DNA from: Balanoglossus misakiensis
Taxonomy: Eukaryota; Hemichordata
Direction: 5' to 3'
Assembly (NCBI GenBank): GCA_040954595.2
Contig: CM082591.2
Location: 10,788,001 to 10,852,000 of the forward strand
DNA: 64,000 nucleotides
Each line of letters starts with the position of its first letter. The first letter of the stretch is position 1. The notes under the pieces are model-generated. The model was not told where the DNA came from. It made no database searches and saw only the letters and a list, made by a program, of their open reading frames with translations. The position numbers were made by a program, and so were the translations under genes. Of the stretch, positions 37,001 through 48,850 are shown piece after piece.

Positions 37001-38897
37001 AACTATCCGTCGATCTACAGAGTCTAGTGGAAAACTTTCTTATGCGCATAGACCTATCATGTGTTCTGCGCATCACAACAGAATTTTGTAAACAAACGAG
37101 GCTGTGTTTGGAGGCAACAATGGAAACTTTAGAACTATCCGTCGATCTACAGAGTCTAGTGGAAAACTTTCTAATGCGCATAGACCTATCATGTGTTCTG
37201 CGCATCACAACAGAATTTTGTAAACAAACGAGGCTGTGTTTGGAAGCAACCATGGAAACTTTCGAACTATCCGTCGTTCTACAGAGTCCAGAGGAAAACT
37301 TTCTTATCCTCATAGGCCTATCATGTGTTCTGCGCATCACAGCAGAATTTTGTAAACAAACGAGGCCGTGTTTCGAAGCAACCATGGAAACTTTAGAACT
37401 ATCCGTCGATCTACAGAGTCTAGAGGAAAACTTTCTTATCCTCATAGGCCTATCATGTGTTCTGCGCATCACAACATAATTCGGTAAATAAACGAGGGTG
37501 TGTTTGGAAGCAACCATGGAAACTTTAGAACTATCCGTCGATCTACAGAGTCTAGTGGAAAACTTTCTTATGCGCATAGTCCTATCATGTGTTCTGCGCA
37601 TCACAGCAGAATTTTGTAAACAAACGAGGCCGTGTTTCGAAGCAACCATGGAAACTTTAGAACTATCCGTCGATCTACAGAGTCTAGAGGAAAACTTTCT
37701 TATCCCCATAGGCCTATCATGTGTTCTGCGCATCACAACAGAATTTTGTAAACAAACGAGGCTGTGTTTGGAAGCAACCATGGAAACTTTAGAACTATCC
37801 GTCGATCTACAGAGTCTAGTGGAAAACTTTCTTATGCGCATAGACCTATCATGTGTTCTGCGCATCACAACAGAATGTTGTAAACAAACGAGGCTATGTT
37901 TCGAAGCAACCATAGAAACTTTAGAACTATCCGTCGATCTATAGAGTCCAGTGGAAAACTTTCTTATCCTCGTAGGGCTATCATGTGTTCTGCGCATCAC
38001 AACAGAATTTTTTAAACAAACGAGGCTGTGTTTGGAAGCAACCATGGAAACTTTAGAACTATCCGTCGATCTACAGAGTCTAGTGGAAAACTTTCTTATG
38101 CGCATAGACCTATCATGTGTTCTGCGCATCACAACAGAATTTTGTAAACAAACGATGCTGTGTTTCGAAGCAACCATGGAAACTTTAGAACTATCCGTCG
38201 ATCTACAGAGTCTAGTGGAAAACTTTCTTATGCTCGTAGGCCTATCATGTGTTCTGCGCATCACAACAGAATTTTGTAAACAAACGAGGCTGTGTTTGGA
38301 AGCAACAATGGAAACTTTAGAACTATCTGTCGATCTACAGAGTCTAGTGGAAAACTTTCTTATGCGCATAGACCTATCATGTGTTCTGCGCATCACAACA
38401 TAATTTTGTAAACAAACGAGGCTGTGTTTGGAAGCAACCATGGAAACTTTAGAACAATCCGTCGATCTACAGAGTCTAGTGGAAAACTCTCTTATGCGCA
38501 TAGACCTATCATGTGTTCTGCGCATCACAACAGAATTTTGTAAACAAACGAGGCTGTGTTTGGAAGCAACCATGGAAACTTTAGAACTATCCGTCGATCT
38601 ACAGAGTCTAGTGGAAAACTTTCTTATGCGCATAGACCTATCATGTGTTCTGCGCATCACAACAGAATGTTGTAAACAAACGAGGCTGTGTTTGGAAGCA
38701 ACCATGGAAACTTTAGAACTATCCGTCGATCGACAGAGTCTATCAGAAAACTTTCTCATGCGCATAGGTCTATCGTGTGTTCTGTGCATCACAACAGATT
38801 TCCTCAAATAAACGAGGCTGTGTTTGGAAGCAACCATGGAAATTTTAGAACTACCCGTCGATCTACTGAGTCTAGTGGAAAACTTTCTTATGCGCAT
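34017..38897 (-). other. longest open frame (1626 codons), probably not a gene
   Basis: This stop-free minus-strand frame covers 37 monomers and encodes a 44-residue period beginning MVASKHS and containing MRRTHDRSMRIRKFS. The period is basic and rich in Ser and Arg, with no signal peptide, domain or motif that I recognise. It is open because the monomer is 3 x 44 bases, its minus frame happens to lack stops, and the frame-breaking extra T is missing at about 37.47 kb. The opposite strand is also largely open. Common variants change the residue as often as expected by chance. Translation is possible but unsupported. Confidence 0.5.
34023..36355 (+). repeat. right copy of a 2377-bp tandem duplication
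   Basis: Partner of 31646-33978. Plus-frame translations of 192 and 437 codons in the two copies match completely. After 36355 the sequence continues into A-like monomers. Confidence 0.92.
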
Positions 38898-38907
38898 AGG
38901 CCTATCT
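34023..38907 (+). repeat. HOR block, 37 monomers (4885 bp)
   Basis: The longest stretch without an extra-T junction. The first 2.33 kb copies the preceding block. After that come A-type monomers. Near 37475-37500 there is a CATAATTCGGTAAATAAACG / GAGGGTGTG junction that lacks the extra T, so the minus frame stays open for 1626 codons. It ends with a TATCAGAAAAC monomer and an A-type junction. Confidence 0.9.
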
Positions 38908-39700
38908 ATGTGTTCTGCGCATCACAACATAATTCGGTAAATAAACGAGGGTGTGTTTGGAAGCAACCATGGAAACTTTAGAACTATCCGTCGATCTACA
39001 GAGTCTAGTGGAAAACTTTCTTATGCGCATAGACCTATCATGTGTTCTGCGCATCACAGCAGAATTTTGTAAACAAATGAGGCCGTGTTTCGAAGCAACC
39101 ATGGAAACTTTAGAACTATCCGTCGATCTACAGAGTCTAGAGGAAAACTTTCTTATCCTCATAGGCCTATCATGTGTTCTGTGCATCACAACAGAATTTT
39201 GTAAACAAACGAGGCTGTGTTTGGAAGCAACCATGGAAACTTTAGAACTATCCGTCGATCTACAGAGTCTAGTGGAAAACTTTCTTATGCGCATAGACCT
39301 ATCATGTGTTCTGCGCATCACAACAGAATGTTGTAAACAAACGAGGCTGTGTTTCGAAGCAACCATAGAAACTTTAGAACTATCCGTCGATCTGTAGAGT
39401 CCAGTGGAAAACTTTCTTATCCTCATAGGGCTATCATGTGTTCTGCGCATCACAACAGAATTTTGTAAACAAACGAGGCTGTGTTTGGAAGCAACCATGG
39501 AAACTTTAGAACTATCCGTCGATCGACAGAGTCTATCAGAAAACTTTCTCATGCGCATAGGTCTATCGTGTGTTCTGCGCATCACAACAGATTTCCTCAA
39601 ATAAACGAGGCTGTGTTTGGAAGCAACCATGGAAATTTTAGAACTACCCGTCGATCTACTGAGTCTAGTGGAAAACTTTCTTATGCGCATAGGCCTATCT
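38908..39700 (+). repeat. HOR block, 6 monomers, A type (793 bp)
   Basis: An A-type block inside domain B: CAGCAGAATT / GAGGCCG pair, TCTAGAGG monomer, GAATGTTG and CCATAGAAAC monomers, TATCAGAAAAC monomer, CTACTGAGTC junction. CGATCTGTAGAG near 39390 replaces the usual CTATAGAG. Confidence 0.9.
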
Positions 39701-41153
39701 ATGTGTTCTGCGCATCACAACATAATTCGGTAAATAAACGAGGGTGTGTTTGGAAGCAACCATGGAAACTTTAGAACTATCCGTCGATCTACAGAGTCTA
39801 GTGGAAAACTTTCTTATGCGCATAGACCTATCATGTGTTCTGCGCATCACAGCAGAATTTTGTAAACAAACGAGGCCGTGTTTCGAAGCAACCATGGAAA
39901 CTTTAGAACTATCCGTCGATCTACAGAGTCTAGAGGAAAACTTTCTTATCCTCATAGGCCTATCATGTGTTCTGCGCATCACAACAGAATTTTGTAAACA
40001 AACGAGGCTGTGTTTGGAAGCAACCATGGAAACTTTAGAACTATCCGTCGATCTACAGAGTCTAGTGGAAAACTTTCTTATGCGCATAGACCTATCATGT
40101 GTTCTGCGCATCACAACAGAATGTTGTAAACAAACGAGGCTGTGTTTCGAAGCAACCATAGAAACTTTAGAACTATCCGTCGATCTATAGAGTCCAGTGG
40201 AAAACTTTCTTATCCTCATAGGGCTATCATGTGTTCTGCGCATCACAACAGAATTTTGTAAACAAACGAGGCTGTGTTTCGAAGCAACCATAGAAACTTT
40301 AGAACTATCCGTCGATCTATAGAGTCCAGTGGAAAACTTTCTTATCCTCATAGGGCTATCATGTGTTCTGCGCATCACAACAGAATTTTGTAAACAAACG
40401 AGGCTGTGTTTGGAAGCAACCATGGAAACTTTAGAACTATCCGTCGATCTACAGAGTCTAGTGGAAAACTTTCTTATGCGCATAGACCTATCATGTGTTC
40501 TGCGCATCACAACAGAATTTTGTAAACAAACGAGGCTGTGTTTCGAAGCAACCATGGAAACTTTAGAACTATCCGTCGATCTACAGAGTCTAGTGGAAAA
40601 CTTTCTTATGCTCGTAGGCCTATCATGTGTTCTGCGCATCACAACAGAATTTTGTAAACAAACGAGGCTGTGTTTGGAAGCAACAATGGAAACTTTAGAA
40701 CTATCTGTTGATCTACAGAGTCTAGTGAAAAACTTTCTTATGCGCATAGACCTATCATGTGTTCTGCGCATCACAACAGAATTTTGTAAACAAACGAGGC
40801 TGTGTTTGGAAGCAACCATGGAAACTTTAGAACTATCCGTCGATCTACAGAGTCTAGTGGAAAACTCTCTTATGCGCATAGACCTATCATGTGTTCTGCG
40901 CATCACAACAGAATTTTGTAAACAAACGAGGCTGTGTTTGGAAGCAACCATGGAAACTTTAGAACTATCCGTCGATCTACAGAGTCTAGTGGAAAACTTT
41001 CTTATGCGCATAGACCTATCATGTGTTCTGCGCATCACAACAGAATTTTGTAAACAAACGAGGCTGTGTTTGGAAGCAACCATGGAAACTTTAGAACTAT
41101 CCGTCGATCGACAGAGTCTAGTGGAAAACTTTCTTATGCGCATAGGCCTATCT
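39701..41153 (+). repeat. HOR block, 11 monomers, A-to-B mosaic (1453 bp)
   Basis: It starts with A-type monomers, including two CCATAGAAAC / CTATAGAGTCCAG monomers in a row (about 40150 and 40290). It then continues with the TTCGAAGC / TATGCTCG cassette and a B-type CGATCGAC junction. It has the same length as the ordinary 11-mer but different content. Confidence 0.9.
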
Positions 41154-42078
41154 ATGTGTTCTGCGCATCACAACAGAATTCGGTAAATAAACGAGGCTGT
41201 GTTTGGAAGCAACCATGGAAATTTTAGAACTATCCGTCGATCTACAGAGTCTAGTGGAAAACTTTATTATGTGCATAGGTCTATCATGTGTTCTGCGCAT
41301 CACAACATAATTTTGAAAACAATCGAGGCTGTGTTTGGAAGCAACCATGGAAACTTTAGAACTATCCGTCGATCTACAGAGTCTAGTGGAAAACTTTCTT
41401 ATGCGCATAGGCCTATCATGTTTTCTGCGCATCACAACAGAATTCGGTAAATAAACGAGGGTGTATTTGGAAGCAACCATGGAAACTTTAGAACTATCCG
41501 TCGATCGACAGAGTCTAGTGGAAAACTTTCTTATGCGCATAGACCTATCATGTGTTCTGCGCATCACAACAGAATTTTGTAAACAAACGAGGCTGTGTTT
41601 GGAGGCAACAATGGAAACTTTAGAACTATCCGTCGATCTACAGAGTCTAGTGGAAAACTTTCTAATGCGCATACACCTATCATGTGTTCTGCGCATCACA
41701 ACAGAATTTTGTAAACAAACGAGGCTGTGTTTGGAAGCAACCATGGAAACTTTAGAACTATCCGTCGTTCTACAGAGTCTAGAGGAAAACTTTCTTATCC
41801 TCATAGGGCTATCATGTGTTCTGCGCATCACAACAGAATTTTGTAAACAAACGAGGCTGTGTTTGGAAGCAACCATGGAAACTTTAGAACTATCCGTCGA
41901 TCTACAGAGTCTAGTGGAAAACTTTCTTATGCGCATAGACCTATCATGTGTTCTGCGCATCACAACAGAATTTTGTAAACAAACGAGGCTGTGTTTGGAA
42001 GCAACCATGGAAACTTTAGAACTATCCGTCGATCGACAGAGTCTAGTGGAAAACTTTCTTATGCGCATAGGCCTATCT
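41154..42078 (+). repeat. HOR block, 7-mer type 7a (925 bp)
   Basis: Canonical 7a order returns here, right of the A-like island, with no private change noticed. Confidence 0.92.
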
Positions 42079-42871
42079 ATGTGTTCTGCGCATCACAACA
42101 GAATTCGGTAAATAAACGAGGCTGTGTTTGGAAGCAACCATGGAAATTTTAGAACTATCCGTCGATCTACAGAGTCTAGTGGAAAACTTTATTATGTGCA
42201 TAGGTCTATCATGTGTTATGCGCATCACAACATAATTTTGAAAACAATCGAGGCTGTGTTTGGAAGCAACCATGGAAACTTTAGAACTATCCGTCGATCT
42301 ACAGAGTCTAGTGGAAAACTTTCTTATGCGCATAGGCCTATCATGTTTTCTGCGCATCACAACAGAATTCGGTAAATAAACGAGGGTGTATTTGGAAGCA
42401 ACCATGGAAACTTTAGAACTATCCGTCGATCTACAGAGTCTAGTGGAAAACTTTCTAATGCGCATACACCTATCATGTGTTCTGCGCATCACAACAGAAT
42501 TTTGTAAACAAACGAGGCTGTGTTTGGAAGCAACCATGGAAACTTTAGAACTATCCGCCGTTCTACAGAGTCTAGAGGAAAACTTTCTTATCCTCATAGG
42601 GCTATCATGTGTTCTGCGCATCACAACAGAATTTTGTAAACAAACGAGGCTGTGTTTGGAAGCAACCATGGAAACTTTAGAACTATCCGTCGATCTACAG
42701 AGTCTAGTGGAAAACTTTCTTATGCGCATAGACCTATCATGTGTTCTGCGCATCACAACAGAATTTTGTAAACAAACGAGGCTGTGTTTGGAAGCAACCA
42801 TGGAAACTTTAGAACTATCCGTCGATCGACAGAGTCTAGTGGAAAACTTTCTTATGCGCATAGGCCTATCT
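42079..42871 (+). repeat. HOR block, 6-mer (793 bp)
   Basis: A 7a block lacking one monomer: the GTGTATTTGG start is fused directly to the GCATACACC monomer. Private changes are GTGTTATGCG near 42218 and TCCGCCGTTC near 42555. Confidence 0.92.
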
Positions 42872-45800
42872 ATGTGTTCTGCGCATCACAACAGAATTCG
42901 GTAAATAAACGAGGCTGTGTTTGGAAGCAACCATGGAAATTTTAGAACTATCCGTCGATCTACAGAGTCTAGTGGAAAACTTTATTATGTGCATAGGTCT
43001 ATCATGTGTTCTGCGCATCACAACATAATTTTGAAAACAATCGAGGCTGTGTTTGGAAGCAACCATGGAAACTTTAGAACTATCCGTCGATCTACAGAGT
43101 CTAGTGGAAAACTTTCTTATGCGCATAGGCCTATCATGTTTTCTGCGCATCACAACAGAATTCGGTAAATAAACGAGGGTGTATTTGGAAGCAACCATGG
43201 AAACTTTAGAACTATCCGTCGATCGACAGAGTCTAGTGGAAAACTTTCTAATGCGCATAGACCTATCATGTGTTCTGCGCATCACAACAGAATTTTGTAA
43301 ACAAACGAGGCTGTGTTTGGAAGCAACCATGGAAACTTTAGAACTATCCGTCGTTCTACAGAGTCTAGAGGAAAACTTTCTTATCCTCATAGGCCTATCA
43401 TGTGTTCTGCGCATCACAACAGAATTTTGTAAACAAACGAGGCTGTGTTTGGAAGCAACCATGGAAACTTTAGAACTATCCGTCGATCTACAGAGTCTAG
43501 TGGAAAACTTTCTTATGCGCATAGACCTATCATGTGTTCTGCGCATCACAACAGAATTTTGTAAACAAACGAGGCTGTGTTTGGAAGCAACCATGGAAAC
43601 TTTACAACTATCCGTCGATCTATAGAGTCCAGTGGAAAACTTTCTTATGCGCATAGACCTATCATGTGTTCTGCGCATCACAACAGAATTTTGTAAACAA
43701 ACGAGGCTGTGTTTGGAAGCAACAATGGAAACTTTAGAACTATCCGTCGATCTACAGAGTCTAGTGGAAAACTTTCTCATGCGCATAGACCTATCATGTG
43801 TTCTGCGCATCACAACATAATTTTGAAAACAATCGAGGCTGTGTTTGGAAGCAACCATGGAAACTTTAGAACTATCCGTCGATCTACAGAGTCTAGTGGA
43901 AAACTTTCTTATGCGCATAGGCCTATCATGTTTTCTGCGCATCACAACAGAATTCGGTAAATAAACGAGGGTGTATTTGGAAGCAACCATGGAAACTTTA
44001 GAACTATCCGTCGATCGACAGAGTCTAGTGGAAAACTTTCTTATGCGCATAGACCTATCATGTGTTCTGCGCATCACAACAGAATTTTGTAAACAAACGA
44101 GGCTGTGTTTGGAGGCAAAAATGGAAACTTTAGAACTATCCGTCGATCTACAGAGTCTAGTGGAAAACTTTCTAATGCGCATAGACCTATCATGTGTTCT
44201 GCGCATCACAACAGAATTTTGTAAACAAACGAGGCTGTGTTTGGAAGCAACCATGGAAACTTTAGAACTATCCGTCGTTCTACAGAGTCTAGAGGAAAAC
44301 TTTCTTATCCTCATAGGCCTATCATGTGTTCTGCGCATCACAACAGAATTTTGTAAACAAACGAGGCTGTGTTTGGAAGCAACCATGGAAACTTTAGAAC
44401 TATCCGTCGATCTACAGAGTCTAGTGGAAAACTTTCTTATGCGCATAGACCTATCATGTGTTCTGCGCATCACAACAGAATTTTGTAAACAAACGAGGCT
44501 GTGTTTGGAAGCAACCATGGAAACTTTACAACTATCCGTCGATCTATAGAGTCCAGTGGAAAACTTTCTTATGCGCATAGACCTATCATGTGTTCTGCGC
44601 ATCACAACAGAATTTTGTAAACAAACGAGGCTGTGTTTGGAAGCAACAATGGAAACTTTAGAACTATCCGTCGATCTACAGAGTCTAGTGGAAAACTTTC
44701 TCATGCGCATAGACCTATCATGTGTTCTGCGCATCACAACAGAATTTTGTAAACAAACGAGGCTGTGTTTGGAGGCAACAATGGAAACTTTAGAACTATC
44801 CGTCGATCTACAGAGTCTAGTGGAAAACTTTCTAATGCGCATAGACCTATCATGTGTTCTGCGCATCACAACAGAATTTTGTAAACAAACGAGGCTGTGT
44901 TTGGAAGCAACCATGGAAACTTTAGAACTATCCGTCGTTCTACAGAGTCTAGAGGAAAACTTTCTTATCCTCATAGGCCTATCATGTGTTCTGCGCATCA
45001 CAACAGAATTTTGTAAACAAACGAGGCTGTGTTTGGAAGCAACAATGGAAACTTTAGAACTATCCGTCGATCTACAGAGTCTAGTGGAAAACTTTCTCAT
45101 GCGCATAGACCTATCATGTGTTCTGCGCATCACAATAGAATTTTGTAAACAAACGAGGCTGTGTTTGGAGGCAACAATGGAAACTTTAGAACTGTCCGTC
45201 GATCTACAGAGTCTAGTGGAAAACTTTCTAATGCGCATAGACCTATCATGTGTTCTGCGCATCACAACAGAATTTTGTAAACAAACGAGGCTGTGTTTGG
45301 AAGCAACCATGGAAACTTTAGAACTATCCGTCGTTCTACAGAGTCTAGAGGAAAACTTTCTTATCCTCATAGGCCTATCATGTGTTCTGCGCATCACAAC
45401 AGAATTTTGTAAACAAACGAGGCTGTGTTTGGAAGCAACCATGGAAACTTTAGAACTATCCGTCGATCTACAGAGTCTAGTGGAAAACTTTCTTATCCTC
45501 ATAGGCCTATCATGTGTTCTGCGCATCACAACAGAATTTTGTAAACAAACGAGGCTGTGTTTGGAAGCAACCATGGAAACTTTAGAACTATCCGTCGATC
45601 TACAGAGTCTAGTGGAAAACTTTCTTATGCGCATAGACCTATCATGTGTTCTGCGCATCACAACAGAATTTTGTAAACAAACGAGGCTGTGTTTGGAAGC
45701 AACCATGGAAACTTTAGAACTATCCGTCGTTCTACAGAGTCTAGAGGAAAACTTTCTTATCCTCATAGGCCTATCATGTGTTCTGCGCATCACAACAGAA

Positions 45801-47398
45801 TTTTGTAAACAAACGAGTCTGTGTTTGGAAGCAACAATGGAAACTTTAGAACTATCCGTCGATCTAGAGAGTCTAGTGGAAATCTTTCTTATGCGCATAG
45901 ACCTATCATGTGTTCTGCGCATCACAACATATTTCCTTAAATAAACGAGGCTGTGTTTGGAAGCAACCATGGAAATTTTAGAACTCTCTGTCGATCTACA
46001 GAGTCTAGTGGAAAACTTTCTTATGCGCATAGACCTATCATGTGTTCTGCGCATCACAACAGAATTTTGTAAACAAACGAGGCTGTGTTTGGAAGCAACC
46101 ATGGAAACTTTACAACTATCCGTCGATCTATAGAGTCCAGTGGAAAACTTTCTTATGCGCATAGACCTATCATGTGTTCTGCGCATCACAACAGAATTTT
46201 GTAAACAAACGAGGCTGTGTTTGGAAGCAACAATGGAAACTTTAGAACTATCCGTCGATCTACAGAGTCTAGTGGAAAACTTTCTTATGCGCATAGACCT
46301 ATCATGTGTTCTGCGCATCACAACAGAATTTTGTAAACAAACGAGGCTGTGTTTGGAAGCAACCATGGAAACTTTACAACTATCCGTCGATCTAGAGAGT
46401 CCAGTGGAAAACTTTCTTATGCGCATAGACCTATCATGTGTTCTGCGCATCACAACAGAATTTTGTAAACAAACGAGGCTGTGTTTGGAAGCAACAATGG
46501 AAACTTTAGAACTATCCGTCGATCTACAGAGTCTAGTGGAAAACTTTCTTATGCGCATAGACCTATCATGGGTTCTGCGCATCACAACAGAATTTTGTAA
46601 ACAAACGAGGCTGTGTTTGGAGGCAACAATGGAAACTTTAGAACTATCCGTCGATCTACAGAGTCTAGTGGAAAACTTTCTAATGCGCATAGACCTATCA
46701 TGTGTTCTGCGCATCACAACAGAATTTTGTAAACAAACGAGGCTGTGTTTGGAAGCAACCATGGAAACTTTAGAACTATCCGTCGTTCTACAGAGTCTAG
46801 AGGAAAACTTTCTTATCCTCATAGGCCTATCATGTGTTCTGCGCATCACAACAGAATTTTGTAAACAAGCGAGGCTGTGTTTGGAAGCAACCATGGAAAC
46901 TTTAGAACTATCCGTCGATCTACAGAGTCTAGTGGAAAACTTTCTTATGCGCATAGACCTATCATGTGTTCTGCGCATCACAACAGAATTTTGTAAACAA
47001 ACGAGGCTGTGTTTGGAAGCAACCATGGAAACTTTAGAACTATCCGTCGTTCTACAGAGTCTAGAGGAAAACTTTCTTATCCTCATAGGCCTATCATGTG
47101 TTCTGCGCATCACAACAGAATTTTGTAAACAAACGAGTCTGTGTTTGGAAGCAACAATGGAAACTTTAGAACTATCCGTCGATCTACAGAGTCTAGTGGA
47201 AAACTTTCTTATGCGCATAGACCTATCATGTGTTCTGCGCATCACAACAGAATTTTGTAAACAAACGAGGCTGTGTTTGGAAGCAACCATGGAAACTTTA
47301 GAACTATCCGTCGATCTACAGAGTCTAGTGGAAAACTTTGTTATGCGCATAGACCTATCATGTGTTCTGCGCATCACAACAGAATTTTGTAAACAAAC
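42872..47398 (+). repeat. long HOR block, about 34 monomers, transition to domain C
   Basis: The block opens with a B-type head, has a second head-like monomer near 43810, and then consists mainly of TTACAAC / CTATAGAGTCCAG, GGAGGCAACAATGG and CGTTCTACAG monomers typical of domain C. Marks are CACAATAGAATT (about 45132), AACTGTCCG (about 45192), GAGTCTGTG (about 45817 and 47137), CATATTTCCTTAAATAAACG (about 45925), CATGGGTTC (46567) and CAAGCGAGG (46866). It ends at the first -1 junction. Confidence 0.85.
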
Positions 47399-48850
47399 AG
47401 GCTGTGTTTGGAAGCAACCATGGAAACTTTAGAACTATCTGTCGATCTACAGAGTCTAGTGGAAAACTTTCTTATGCGCATAGGCCTATCATGTGCTCTG
47501 CGCATCACAACTGATTTCCTTAAATAACCGAGGCTGTGTTTGGAAGCATCCATGGAAATTTTAGAACTATCCGTCGATCTGCTGAGTCTAGTGGAAAACT
47601 TTCCTTTGCGCATAGGCCTATCTATGTGTTCTGCGCATCACAACAGATTTCCTTAAATAAACGAGGCTGTGTTTGGAAGCAACCATGGAAACTTTAGAAC
47701 TATCCGTCGTTCTACAGAGTCTAGAGGAAAACTTTCTTATCCTCATAGGCCTATCATGTGTTCTGCGCATCACAACAGAATTTTGTAAACAAACGAGGCT
47801 GTGTTTGGAAGCAACCATGGAAACTTTAGAACTATCCGTCGATCTACAGAGTCTAGTGGAAAACTTTCTTATGCGCATAGACCTATCATGTGTTCTGCGC
47901 ATCACAACAGAATTTTGTAAACAAACGAGGCTGTGTTTGGAAGCAACCATGGAAACTTTAGAACTATCCGTCGTTCTACAGAGTCTAGAGGAAAACTTTC
48001 TTATCCTCATAGGCCTATCATGTGTTCTGCGCATCACAACAGAATTTTGTAAACAAACGAGTCTGTGTTTGGAAGCAACAATGGAAACTTTAGAACTATC
48101 CGTCGATCTAGAGAGTCTAGTGGAAAACTTTCTTATGCGCATAGACCTATCATGTGTTCTGCGCATCACAACATATTTCCTTAAATAAACGAGGCTGTGT
48201 TTGGAAGCAACCATGGAAATTTTAGAACTATCCGTCGATCTACAGAGTCTAGTGGAAAACTTTCTTATGCGCATAGACCTATCATGTGTTCTGCGCATCA
48301 CAACAGAATTTTGTAAACAAACGAGGCTGTGTTTGGAAGCAACCATGGAAACTTTACAACTATCCGTCGATCTATAGAGTCCAGTGGAAAACTTTCTTAT
48401 GCGCATAGACCTATCATGTGTTCTGCGCATCACAACAGAATTTTGTAAACAAACGAGGCTGTGTTTGGAAGCAACAATGGAAACTTTAGAACTATCCGTC
48501 GATCTACAGAGTCTAGTGGAAAACTTTCTTATGCGCATAGACCTATCATGTGTTCTGCGCATCACAACAGAATTTTGTAAACAAACGAGGCTGTGTTTGG
48601 AAGCAACCATGGAAACTTTACAACTATCCGTCGATCTATAGAGTCCAGTGGAAAACTTTCTTATGCGCATAGACCTATCATGTGTTCTGCGCATCACAAC
48701 AGAATTTTGTAAACAAACGAGGCTGTGTTTGGAAGCAACAATGGAAACTTTAGAACTATCCGTCGATCTACAGAGTCTAGTGGAAAACTTTGTTATGCGC
48801 ATAGACCTATCATGTGTTCTGCGCATCACAACAGAATTTTGTAAACAAAC
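47399..48850 (+). repeat. domain C block, 11 monomers (1452 bp)
   Basis: First block delimited by the CAAACAGGCTG junction. The missing G at the start and the extra T at 47623 cancel, so the length is exactly 11 x 132. It includes a GATCTGCTGAG / TTTCCTTTGCG monomer and a CGATCTAGAGAG monomer with a CATATTTCC linker. Confidence 0.9.

Larger units (their letters stand above)
11698..47398 (+). repeat. satellite domain B with regular higher-order repeats
   Basis: Most blocks open with a monomer containing TTTATTATGTGCATAGG and a TTGAAAACAATCG linker. A monomer with CATGTTTTCTGCG and linker TTCGGTAAATAAACG follows, and then one starting GAGGGTGTATTTGG. Blocks close with a CGATCGACAG monomer that has CCTATCTATG (the extra T) and CAGAATTCGG. 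Block lengths are multiples of 132 plus 1; the 7-mer (925 bp) and 11-mer (1453 bp) are commonest. From about 36.4 to 41.15 kb the blocks carry domain A marks, and from 42.9 kb onward the composition shifts toward that of domain C. Confidence 0.85.
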
